From: Deinococcus sp.
Lineage (GTDB): Bacteria > Deinococcota > Deinococci > Deinococcales > Deinococcaceae
NCBI GenBank assembly: GCA_028287665.1
Contig: JAQBPF010000064.1
Coordinates: 1 to 6,701, forward strand
Reading direction: 5' to 3'
Length of the DNA stretch: 6,701 bases
This document shows, one piece after another, positions 1 through 6,701 of the stretch; within the stretch, counting starts at the first letter, position 1; every line of letters begins with the position of its first letter. A model generated the notes under the pieces. The model saw nothing but the letters and a program-made list of their open reading frames with translations. It was not told where the DNA came from and did no database searches. Both the position numbers and the translations under genes were made by a program.

Positions 1-23
1 GAAGGTGTATCCGGACGTTTGAG

Positions 24-188
24 GTCTAAGGGTCTAAGGAAGGGCGAAAGGCATTCGCTGACGCTCATTCACCCCCTCTGCTGGCGCAGCTCTGCGACTC
101 CCCAGCCCTCCCCCCTCTCCTGCGGAGCTTTGCAAGCCAAGGGAGAGGGAGCAAAACCAGTCAAAAGTCTTTTCTTAGTCCCTTAGAC
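24..188. repeat. Palindromic intergenic repeat, possible Deinococcus small noncoding repeat
   Basis: This 165-bp stretch has inverted ends: GTCTAAGGGTCTAAG at 24-38 and its complement with one mismatch at 174-188. The left end is a perfect 8-bp tandem duplication (GTCTAAGG at 24-31 and 32-39). Inside, CCCTCTCC (113-120) pairs with GGAGAGGG (142-149), and GCTT (127-130) with AAGC (134-137), giving a nested hairpin. The C-rich then G-rich composition matches dispersed intergenic repeats known from Deinococcus (small noncoding repeats). It carries no plausible coding sequence and no obvious target-site duplication. It lies directly after the last gene of the minus-strand operon, so its hairpins could help end that transcript. 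Repeat status is inferred; copies elsewhere in the genome cannot be seen here. Confidence 0.5.
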
Positions 189-204
189 TGCCGCCAAAGC
201 GGAC

Positions 205-1458
205 TTAATTCAGGGGCCGAACGGCACTCAGCTCAGCGGGCAATTCTTCGGCGTACAGGTCGTGCCAAGTCTCACCGTCGAAGGTCAGCTCGGATTCTAT
301 AAACGCCTGCGCCAACGGGTCAGCGTCGGTCAGAGCGTCCACCGGAATATCGAGGCGCACGGCAGTCGGCACAGGCAGAGTTTCCACTTCGTTCAGATCG
401 GGGTATTCGTCGGCAAAGATTTCCAGCAGGAGATTCTCTGTCCAGTCGGCCCAGCGTTCGGGGTGGCCCGCGCCTGTGGCCTGCACCAGATCGGCGCGGA
501 TACGGTCGGCCTGGTCAGCGGGCACATCGTCCTCTGCCCATTCCACGCGGCCATCGGCAAACACGGTGGCGGTCACGGTGTCCACATCCAGAAACTGGCT
601 CAGTTCGGGGGGCAAGGAATCGCCCAGCGGCGCGGCGTCCGGGTCGTAGGTGATCCACTCTTCGCCGTCGAGCGAGTAGCCGGAACCTGCGGGATCTATG
701 TGCAGTTCCAGTCCGCCCAATTGGGCAAAAGGGGTGCCCAACGGCGAAAGCAGCAGCGCGGGCTCACGCAGTTCGAACAGACTGCGCTTGAGGACTGGCA
801 CGGGCGCGTCATCCTCATTGACCATCTCGGCGTGCAATTCGGCCCAGTCCTCAGGCGTCTGACCGTGCCACTCGCTGGCCAGTTCTTCCAGCGCCTCCAG
901 CCATTCACCCGGCGGCTCTGGGTCAATGGTCACGCGGCCTTCAGGAGCCTGCTCTATGCGGAAGGTGGCGACCACTTTGCCCTGTCCCCCCGCCGCTGGA
1001 TGCTGCATCAGAAATTCCAGCGCCCGGCGGGGATCGGTATTGGCCGGGAAGGATTCCCAGCGCACCCCATCGGCAGAATGCGTGTGCTGGCGCAGGTGCA
1101 GCAGGCCGCCCTCTACAGGGATATGCGTGTAGGTATTGGCGTCCTCAGGCACCGCCGTTCCGAGCGCCAGTTCGCCTACAAAGCGGCGGTGCGGCGGCAC
1201 GGCAATAGACTGGACATCCTCGGCGGTTTCCAGCAGACGGTCAGGACGGCCCGCCATCACGAACGAGGTGCGGTAAGAGCTGTCCCACAGCGGCCCGGTA
1301 GGTTGGGTTTCGCGCAGGGCGTCCACGATCAGCACCTGCAGCGCGGCTTCTTGCGGCCCCCGGTTCAGGGTCACGTTGCCGCTGGTGTCCATATCAGCCT
1401 CAAAAGGATGCACGGTGGGCATCAGGCCCATTTGCTTGCGGCGTTTGGCGTCTCCCAT
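205..1458 (-). CDS. Hypothetical acidic protein with internal duplication, third gene of the leuC operon
   Basis: I do not recognise a functional family for this 417-residue protein. It starts with a basic stretch (MGDAKRRKQMGLMP), then becomes strongly acidic. There is no signal peptide or membrane segment, so it is probably cytoplasmic. Residues about 117-215 and 248-345 look like two copies of one domain: each starts with a Gly-Gly-Leu strand, then a D-G-x-x-W motif (DGVRWESF, DGEEWITY), an acidic helix, a strand ending E/D-G-R-V, and a C-terminal helix containing a W-A-E/D-W-like segment. A third partial copy (FDGETWHDLYAEELPAEL, 393-410) closes the protein. The ATG at 1458 is preceded by AAAGGA six bases upstream, inside the end of the exporter gene, and lies one base after that gene's stop. 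It ends in TAA at 205. Its position suggests co-expression with leuC, but nothing links it biochemically to leucine synthesis. Confidence 0.85.
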   Translation of the reverse strand: MGDAKRRKQMGLMPTVHPFEADMDTSGNVTLNRGPQEAALQVLIVDALRETQPTGPLWDSSYRTSFVMAGRPDRLLETAEDVQSIAVPPHRRFVGELALGTAVPEDANTYTHIPVEGGLLHLRQHTHSADGVRWESFPANTDPRRALEFLMQHPAAGGQGKVVATFRIEQAPEGRVTIDPEPPGEWLEALEELASEWHGQTPEDWAELHAEMVNEDDAPVPVLKRSLFELREPALLLSPLGTPFAQLGGLELHIDPAGSGYSLDGEEWITYDPDAAPLGDSLPPELSQFLDVDTVTATVFADGRVEWAEDDVPADQADRIRADLVQATGAGHPERWADWTENLLLEIFADEYPDLNEVETLPVPTAVRLDIPVDALTDADPLAQAFIESELTFDGETWHDLYAEELPAELSAVRPLN

Positions 1459-1459
1459 A

Positions 1460-2073
1460 TCAGTCCTTTGACGCCAGCAGCAGCGTCCCGAATCCAGCCA
1501 TCAGCGTTCCGGCCACACGGTCGATAGTGCGTTTGGCCCGGAGATACCCTGCCTGCAACGGCGCAGTGGACATGCCCAGCGCCACCAACACGAACCACAC
1601 CATGCTCAGGCTCAAAATAACAGCGAACACACCCGCTCGGAGGCCCGCCGAACTGTGGGCTGGCATGACGCTCGAAAACACGCTGCCAAAGAAGATGGCG
1701 GCTTTTGGGTTGGCAAGGTTGGTGAGCAGGCCGGAGCGGTAAGCTTTCCAGTCACCCAGCGGCGTGATGACCGGAGAATGTTGAGCATTTGGCCCAAAGC
1801 TGGAACGCCACAAGTTGTAGGCCATGTAGAGCAGATACATGCCGCCTACCACCCGAATGACGCCGTGAATCCAGGCAAAATTCTGGAACAGAATGCCGAT
1901 GCCCAGCAAGGCCAAAAGCGCCCACGCCGCAATACCCGTCACAACGCCCGCACCGGCAAACAAAGCAGCCCGCCGCGAACGGGCCACCGCCGTTTGACTG
2001 ACCAGCAGCACATCTGGCCCCGGCACCACCAACACCACGATATGCAGCAAGGCCACCGTCAGGAGTGTATCCA

Positions 2074-2074
<1 letters not shown>
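1460..2074 (-). CDS. LysE/RhtB-family amino-acid exporter, RhtC-like
   Basis: This 204-residue inner-membrane protein exports amino acids, probably by proton antiport as in the RhtB family. Six hydrophobic segments are visible at about residues 2-24, 37-61, 64-86, 114-135, 145-168 and 184-201. Family hallmarks are PGPD (18-21) in the first segment, the following SQTAVARSRRAAL loop, and GLLTNLANPKAAIFFGSVFS (115-134). These stretches, together with the AWIHG and AGFG parts, resemble E. coli RhtC (threonine export) more than LysE, and the length is that of the family. Substrate cannot be read from sequence: threonine, homoserine or a branched-chain amino acid are all possible, since LeuE also belongs to this family. 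The ATG overlaps the leuC stop as TGATG with only a weak Shine-Dalgarno upstream, which implies translational coupling. It probably answers to the leucine attenuator ahead of leuC. Confidence 0.9.
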
Positions 2075-3363
<1,289 letters not shown>

Positions 3364-3370
3364 ATCTATT

Positions 3371-3375
3371 CCCCC
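3371..3375 (-). promoter_or_regulatory. Ribosome binding site of leuC
   Basis: On the minus strand CTGGGGGAATAGAT precedes the ATG at 3363. The G-run lies seven bases upstream of this ATG and thirteen bases upstream of the next in-frame ATG, so it favours the first. Unlike the leader peptide, leuC therefore uses ordinary Shine-Dalgarno initiation. Confidence 0.55.
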
Positions 3376-3433
3376 AGTTGGCCTCTGCTGCTTGGCCTTG
3401 CTATACGGCTTTGCCGCGTGATCTGCCTAGTGA

Positions 3434-3470
3434 CATAAAAGACCCCCGGACCAATTGGGGTTCCGGGGGC
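3434..3470 (-). terminator. Intrinsic terminator of the leuC leader (attenuator terminator)
   Basis: On the minus strand CCCCCGGA (3469-3462) pairs with TCCGGGGG (3450-3443), an 8-bp perfect GC-rich stem that can be lengthened internally with a CC/GG pair. A U-rich tail (TCTTTTATG) follows at 3442-3434. The plus strand has no U-run after the stem, so it acts in one direction only, toward leuC. It lies between the leader peptide and leuC and has no gene of its own to terminate, so it is the conditional stop of the attenuator. Confidence 0.85.
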
Positions 3471-3494
3471 AACAGGTGAACGCAGGGCCAGCGC

Positions 3495-3560
3495 TCAACG
3501 CCCCCAGCGAAGAAGGAGGCCCCATTGGGCGGTTCCATTCATCGTCAGTGCGCTCGGCAT
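3495..3560 (-). CDS. Leucine-rich leader peptide of the leuC attenuator, probably leaderless
   Basis: This is a 21-codon ORF with sequence MPSALTMNGTAQW then GLLLRWGR, ending in TGA. The three consecutive leucine codons are CTC CTT CTT rather than the CTG usual in GC-rich genomes, which would make translation sensitive to scarce Leu-tRNA. The ATG at 3560 lies six bases after the -10 element, so the mRNA likely begins at its A and is translated without a Shine-Dalgarno. Leaderless mRNAs are common in Deinococcus. A second in-frame ATG at 3542 would give a 15-residue peptide, but it has no clear Shine-Dalgarno either. Its role is regulatory: the ribosome's position on the Leu codons decides whether the following terminator forms. 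The peptide itself probably has no function. Confidence 0.75.
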   Translation of the reverse strand: MPSALTMNGTAQWGLLLRWGR

Positions 3561-3566
3561 GGCCTG

Positions 3567-3595
3567 AGTGTACCGCCGCGCCGGGATTGGGGCAA
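3567..3595 (-). promoter_or_regulatory. Sigma70-type promoter of the leuC operon
   Basis: On the minus strand the -35 is TTGCCC (3595-3590) and the -10 is TACACT (3572-3567), separated by exactly 17 bases. The expected start point is at about 3560, which is the A of the leader-peptide ATG. The -35 matches TTGACA at four of six positions, and the -10 matches TATAAT at four of six. The spacing and the downstream attenuator make this a convincing call. Confidence 0.7.
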
Positions 3596-3702
3596 GGCAG
3601 GTGGGATAGACGGCTTGAGCACTGGGCCGCTCACCAATCTGACCCGGTCTTAATCGTTATGAAGATACCTCAATCTTGCACACGGTCTGCTCATTTAGAG
3701 GC

Positions 3703-3708
3703 TAGAAT
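3703..3708 (+). promoter_or_regulatory. Candidate -10 element of the lipoprotein gene
   Basis: TAGAAT (five of six matches to TATAAT) lies eleven bases before the ATG at 3720, so the 5' leader would be only about four to six bases. No good -35 stands at 16-18 bases: TTGCAC at 3677-3682 is 20 bases away. The sequence before the ATG (AGAGCGGAT) is a poor Shine-Dalgarno. The gene may therefore have a leaderless or very short leader transcript. Confidence 0.45.
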
Positions 3709-3719
3709 CCAGAGCGGAT

Positions 3720-5939
3720 ATGAAAATTTTCACTCACTTGAAATTGTCAGGCGCAATGCTTGGACTCACGGTACTGCTGACGGCCTGCCCCGGTGGTGGC
3801 GATGGCGGCGTGACCCCTCCCCCTCCAGTCATCCTCCCCGGAACTGCACTGGATGCAGGCCGCGTGCAAGGCACGTTACCAGGCTGGACGTTTGGCGCGG
3901 GCGAAGTGGCGTTTTATTTGCCTGAAGCAGACAAAATTGTGGACGGCTCACCCGTTGAAATTTCTACAACAGGAGGATTGAATTCTGTGCTGCCCGTCCC
4001 TACGGCACTCGGTTCTTATCTGGGAGCCTGCAAGTTGTCCGCTGGGGCGGTAGGCAACGATTTTCAATCTGAACTTGCGATTCCACTGGCCTATAGCTCA
4101 GCAGGCGACCTGTTGGGATACATCAACGAAACCACCGCAGCAGGCCTTCCCATAGACCGGATTTTCACGCCTAGCGCAGCCACCCTCAAAGGCATAGCCA
4201 GTTGCAACACAACCACCAAACTCGATTTGGATTTGACTCTGACGGCGGGTTGGAACGCGCTGAGCAATGTCCGGACAGTGAGCGGCGGTGTCACGACATT
4301 TACGGTTCGGAACATTGCCAGCGACTCACGTGTTCTGTTAGCGCTCGACAAGGCCGACGAAGAAGTGACCGTCATTTTCCCCACTCCCACCTTGCCTACT
4401 CTGCGCCCCGGTCAGACCGCCACGTTGCCCGTGCTGCTGTTGCAAACGGGCGGCATCAGCGGTGCGATCACCCTAGAAACTGACGTTCCCGGCGTGACAA
4501 TTACGCCTGGTACTCTGAATCTGGCTCCATTGACTGCCAATAGCACAGGTAAGGGCGGCCTTGCGGCGGCATCGCTTCAGCCTCAGCGATTGCAAACCAA
4601 TCTGACGTTTAACGTGGCTGCCGATGCACAGGGTTTTGACGGCACGCTGAATGTGATCGTGAAGCGTGGCGGCCTAGTCGTGGGAACACAACCCCTGCGG
4701 GCCACGATCATCGGGCCAAGCTTCGGCTTGGGGTTTGATTCTTCTCAATCCCGACCCGTTCCGCTTTATGTCAACGAGGCGAGCAATGTTGCTGTCGTCG
4801 TCTCGCCTTCCAACGGGTTCAGTTCGCCCGTGACTTTGACCCTAGAAAATGCCCCAGCAGGAATCACTGCTGCACCGACTACAGGCACATCCGGCACGGT
4901 CAATCTGCCGCTGACCGTCGGGGCCAATGTCGTTCCCGGCGTCTATCCCATTACAGTGGTAGGCACTTCAGGCAATCTTGTCATCAAAACTACGACAGAT
5001 CTCAAGGTTAATCCCCGCCGCTCTCCGTTGGGACTGGGCATGGTGTCGGCGCTGGCCCTCGCCCCCAATGGAGATTTGTGGGGCGTGCAGGTGGGCAGCA
5101 CAGGCCCTAGCCTGATTCAGATTCGTGCCGAACAAGTCATCAATAGGTTTCCTATGGGCAGTGGAAACAACGCCGATCAGGTACGCGTCGGGCCAGACGG
5201 CAGCGTTTGGGCGCGGGGTACAGGCGGCCTGTACCGATTCGATGGAACAACCGTTCAAAGTTCTGTCGCAGGCGGAGGAATGTTCGGCATCTCCCCCAGC
5301 TTCGGAATTGACGCCAATGGCCGCGCTTGGTTCATATGGTTCAACGGCTTCAATACCCCCGAACTGCGCCGCCTCGATCCAGCCACCGGACAAACCACCA
5401 CGGTAGCGACGGTCAAAATAGCCAATTCAAGCGTTCCCGTGATCAACGACGGCAGCGGTCAATTCGTGGTCTTCGTTGCCACTGACGGCACGTTCGTTCG
5501 TGTCAATACAGTCACGGGCGAAAGTGTGGCTTCTGCCGATCCTCTCTTTTTTGCCAGCAGTGGCATGGAAAGCCTGCGCTCATTTACCCTTGACCGTCAG
5601 GGCAACATCTGGGCAGCTATCAGCGGGCCAGGAGCCTCACTCAAACGGCTTGACCTCAATGCGATGAATGTGGCACAAAGTGTAAATATCAACGTTGGAG
5701 CAAACTCGGTCAATGGCTACAGCCGTGTTGTCGTTGACAATAACCAAACAGCTTGGTTTATCAGCCAGCACACATTGACTCGGTTCGATCTGGCAACTGC
5801 CGCTATGAGCATCACCGAAGTCGATTCCGGCGCTGATGATATCCATGGCCTCAGCCTCGCTCCCAGCAGCGGCGCGGCGTATACCTACGGCGCTCAATCC
5901 TCGCAACCAACCCCAGAATACTTGCGCCTGAAGAACTGA
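3720..5939 (+). CDS. Secreted lipoprotein with Ig-like domains and a C-terminal beta-propeller
   Basis: This 739-residue protein begins with a lipoprotein signal peptide: basic MKIFTHLK, a hydrophobic core and the lipobox LTAC, with Cys23 as the lipidated residue. A flexible PGGGDGG...PPPP linker follows. Residues about 45-215 form a beta-rich domain with two cysteines (104, 162) that could form a disulfide. Residues about 225-330 and 345-430 look like two related Ig-like modules, comparing GISGAITLETDVPGVTITPG (245-264) with GFSSPVTLTLENAPAGITAA (366-385). From about 440 to the end, motifs of the type N/D-G-x-x-W recur near 450, 493, 533, 628 and 674, with a related DGTF at 589. This suggests about six blades of a Vgb/NHL-like propeller. 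No catalytic residues are evident; surface binding or adhesion is a guess. I do not recognise a named family. It is divergent from the leu operon and ends just before a strong terminator. Confidence 0.88.
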   Translation: MKIFTHLKLSGAMLGLTVLLTACPGGGDGGVTPPPPVILPGTALDAGRVQGTLPGWTFGAGEVAFYLPEADKIVDGSPVEISTTGGLNSVLPVPTALGSYLGACKLSAGAVGNDFQSELAIPLAYSSAGDLLGYINETTAAGLPIDRIFTPSAATLKGIASCNTTTKLDLDLTLTAGWNALSNVRTVSGGVTTFTVRNIASDSRVLLALDKADEEVTVIFPTPTLPTLRPGQTATLPVLLLQTGGISGAITLETDVPGVTITPGTLNLAPLTANSTGKGGLAAASLQPQRLQTNLTFNVAADAQGFDGTLNVIVKRGGLVVGTQPLRATIIGPSFGLGFDSSQSRPVPLYVNEASNVAVVVSPSNGFSSPVTLTLENAPAGITAAPTTGTSGTVNLPLTVGANVVPGVYPITVVGTSGNLVIKTTTDLKVNPRRSPLGLGMVSALALAPNGDLWGVQVGSTGPSLIQIRAEQVINRFPMGSGNNADQVRVGPDGSVWARGTGGLYRFDGTTVQSSVAGGGMFGISPSFGIDANGRAWFIWFNGFNTPELRRLDPATGQTTTVATVKIANSSVPVINDGSGQFVVFVATDGTFVRVNTVTGESVASADPLFFASSGMESLRSFTLDRQGNIWAAISGPGASLKRLDLNAMNVAQSVNINVGANSVNGYSRVVVDNNQTAWFISQHTLTRFDLATAAMSITEVDSGADDIHGLSLAPSSGAAYTYGAQSSQPTPEYLRLKN

Positions 5940-5959
5940 ACACCAACAGGTTGCAAGAG

Positions 5960-6000
5960 GAACGCCCCGCCATCTCTATCGGCGGGGCGTTCTCCTTTCT
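5960..6000 (+). terminator. Strong hairpin terminator between convergent genes
   Basis: A perfect 12-bp stem joins 5960-5971 (GAACGCCCCGCC) to 5981-5992 (GGCGGGGCGTTC) across a 9-base loop. A pyrimidine-rich tract (TCCTTTCTCTTCC) follows. It starts 20 bases after the lipoprotein stop. The convergent hydrolase ends at 6006, so the same hairpin can serve both strands, though the tail on the minus side (CTCTTGC) is poorer in U. Confidence 0.9.
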
Positions 6001-6005
6001 CTTCC

Positions 6006-6701
6006 CTACTCCGCTGTCACCAACTCAAACCCGCCCTTCTTGCCTTCTACCAATCGGGCGAACGCCACATCCGGGTCGTGCGGCGTGCAGATCAGTGCGC
6101 CTTGTTCGTACCACTGGGGCAGATACTTGCGCTTGTTTTCCAGGGTAGTCACGGGATACAGGTCATAGCCTGTGATGTAGGGATACGGCGCGTGGGCCAA
6201 CGTGGGCAGCATGTCGGCGGTATACACCAGGGTTTGGCCGCCGCTGCGCAGAATCACGGCCTGTTGCCCCAGATTATGCCCCGGCACCGGCAACACGCTG
6301 AGGCCCGGCAAAAGCTCTTGCTCGCCATCTACAGCGTCGAAGAGGCCCGCATCCAGAAGAGGCTGGAAGGTTTCGGCAATGTAGCTGGCCCGGTTGCGTT
6401 CGTGGGTGTGGGTGGCTTCCTGCAACTCGGCGGCCTGCACCACGTAGCGGGCGTTGGGGAACGTGGGATCGCCCAGCAGCGTGGTATTCCGCCCTGCATG
6501 GTCAAAATGCAGGTGCGTATTGATGACCATGTGGATGTCGTCGGGCGTCAGGCCCACCGATTCCAGCCCCCGAAACAGCGTTTCATCGCGGTCCAGGGCA
6601 TAGATTTTTTCAAACTTCTCGTCGCCGCCGTCCCAGAAACCGGTTTCTACAAGAATATTGCGGCCACCCAGGCGGATCAGCAGCGGGTTGATTCTGAGGC
6701 G
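6006..6701 (-). CDS. MBL-fold metallo-hydrolase (YtnP-like), N-terminus cut by the window edge
   Basis: The frame is open from the stop (TAG at 6008-6006) to the window edge, giving 231 visible residues; the start lies outside. A GTG at 6557 is in frame, but homologous sequence continues upstream of it (NPLLIRLGGRNILVETGFWDGG), so it is not the start. The metal-binding motif is NTHLHFDHAG (His63, His65, Asp67, His68 of the visible part). It is followed by His142 in PVPGHNLGQ, Asp163 in YTADML and His208 in TPHDPD, a complete dinuclear zinc set. The overall pattern resembles YtnP-like MBL hydrolases, some of which open acyl-homoserine lactones. The tyrosine that follows the bridging Asp in AiiA-type lactonases is not present (DMLP here), so the substrate is open. 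No signal peptide can be judged. It converges on the lipoprotein gene. Confidence 0.88.
   Translation of the reverse strand, partial: RLRINPLLIRLGGRNILVETGFWDGGDEKFEKIYALDRDETLFRGLESVGLTPDDIHMVINTHLHFDHAGRNTTLLGDPTFPNARYVVQAAELQEATHTHERNRASYIAETFQPLLDAGLFDAVDGEQELLPGLSVLPVPGHNLGQQAVILRSGGQTLVYTADMLPTLAHAPYPYITGYDLYPVTTLENKRKYLPQWYEQGALICTPHDPDVAFARLVEGKKGGFELVTAE

Larger units (their letters stand above)
3434..3560 (-). promoter_or_regulatory. Leucine-responsive transcription attenuator upstream of leuC
   Basis: The leader RNA contains, in order, a short peptide gene with three tandem Leu codons (3518-3510), a G-run CTGGGGGC (3507-3500), and the terminator whose 5' arm is GCCCCCGG (3470-3463). 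The G-run can pair with that arm over about 8 bp and so prevent the terminator. A ribosome stalled with the first Leu codon in the A site should reach to about 3505, leaving nearly all of the G-run free for antitermination. One that reaches the stop codon (3497-3495) covers it, so the terminator forms. TGGGGCC (3524-3518) can also pair with GGCCCTG (3489-3483), a candidate pause or sequestering hairpin. The logic is that of known trp/leu attenuators; the pairings are read by eye and no folding was computed. Confidence 0.75.

Noticed and set aside
262..1527. Long plus-strand open frame opposite the hypothetical protein and exporter end
   Set aside because: It is antisense to two well-supported genes, its translation is rich in Arg, Gly, His and Gln as expected from a shadow frame in GC-rich DNA, and it shows no family motif.
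3424..3440. Half of a radiation/desiccation response motif (TTATGTCA on the minus strand)
   Set aside because: The second half of the 17-bp palindrome is absent (TAGGCAGA instead of TGACATAA). The T-run is better explained as the tail of the attenuator terminator.
3527..3540. T-box-like core (AATGGAACCGCC on the minus strand) upstream of leuC
   Set aside because: It resembles the UGGNACCGC core of T-box riboswitches, but N is A, which would not match the usual A discriminator of tRNA-Leu. There is also no room for a specifier stem between promoter and core, and the bases are codons of the leader peptide.
3662..3677. Short inverted repeat AAGAT-6-ATCTT as a possible operator
   Set aside because: Only five bases per arm, no extension, and it is not positioned on a convincing -35. 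Chance is likely in this AT-richer stretch.
6555..6557. GTG at 6557 as the start of the MBL-fold hydrolase
   Set aside because: The same frame stays open to the window edge and encodes a typical MBL N-terminal strand (LLIRLGGRNILVETGFWDGG), so the real start lies beyond 6701.

Overview
The window looks like a chromosomal segment of a Deinococcus species. The support is the GC-rich coding sequence, a LeuC of the short archaeal/Thermus type, a promoter placed to make a leaderless mRNA, a hypothetical protein starting MGDAKRRK that I associate with Deinococcus, and a GC-rich palindromic intergenic repeat like the small noncoding repeats of that genus. The genus is inferred from these traits, not from a database comparison.

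Layout. Positions 1-204 carry no gene but hold a structured repeat (about 24-188). A three-gene operon on the minus strand fills 3363 down to 205: the large subunit of 3-isopropylmalate dehydratase (leuC), a LysE/RhtB-family amino-acid exporter resembling RhtC, and an acidic hypothetical protein with an internal duplication. The first junction is a TGATG stop/start overlap and the second a one-base gap, so the three are probably co-transcribed and translationally coupled. The 356-bp divergent intergenic region (3364-3719) holds the control region of this operon on the minus strand and a promoter for the next gene on the plus strand. A 739-aa secreted lipoprotein with Ig-like and beta-propeller parts occupies 3720-5939 (plus). 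It ends at a strong hairpin terminator shared with a convergent, right-truncated metallo-beta-lactamase-fold hydrolase (6006 to beyond 6701, minus).

The main result is a previously unlabelled leucine attenuator in front of leuC. A sigma70-type promoter (TTGCCC, 17 bp, TACACT) lies six bases before an ATG, so the transcript probably starts on the start codon. That ATG opens a 21-codon leader peptide with three consecutive leucine codons (CTC CTT CTT). A GC-rich hairpin with a U-rich tail follows, and an alternative pairing between a G-run just after the Leu codons and the C-run of the terminator would act as antiterminator. This is the arrangement of classical ribosome-mediated attenuation, but apparently with a leaderless leader peptide. 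It supports a leucine role for the dehydratase over the homoaconitase alternative, and it places an amino-acid exporter and an unknown protein under the same leucine signal.
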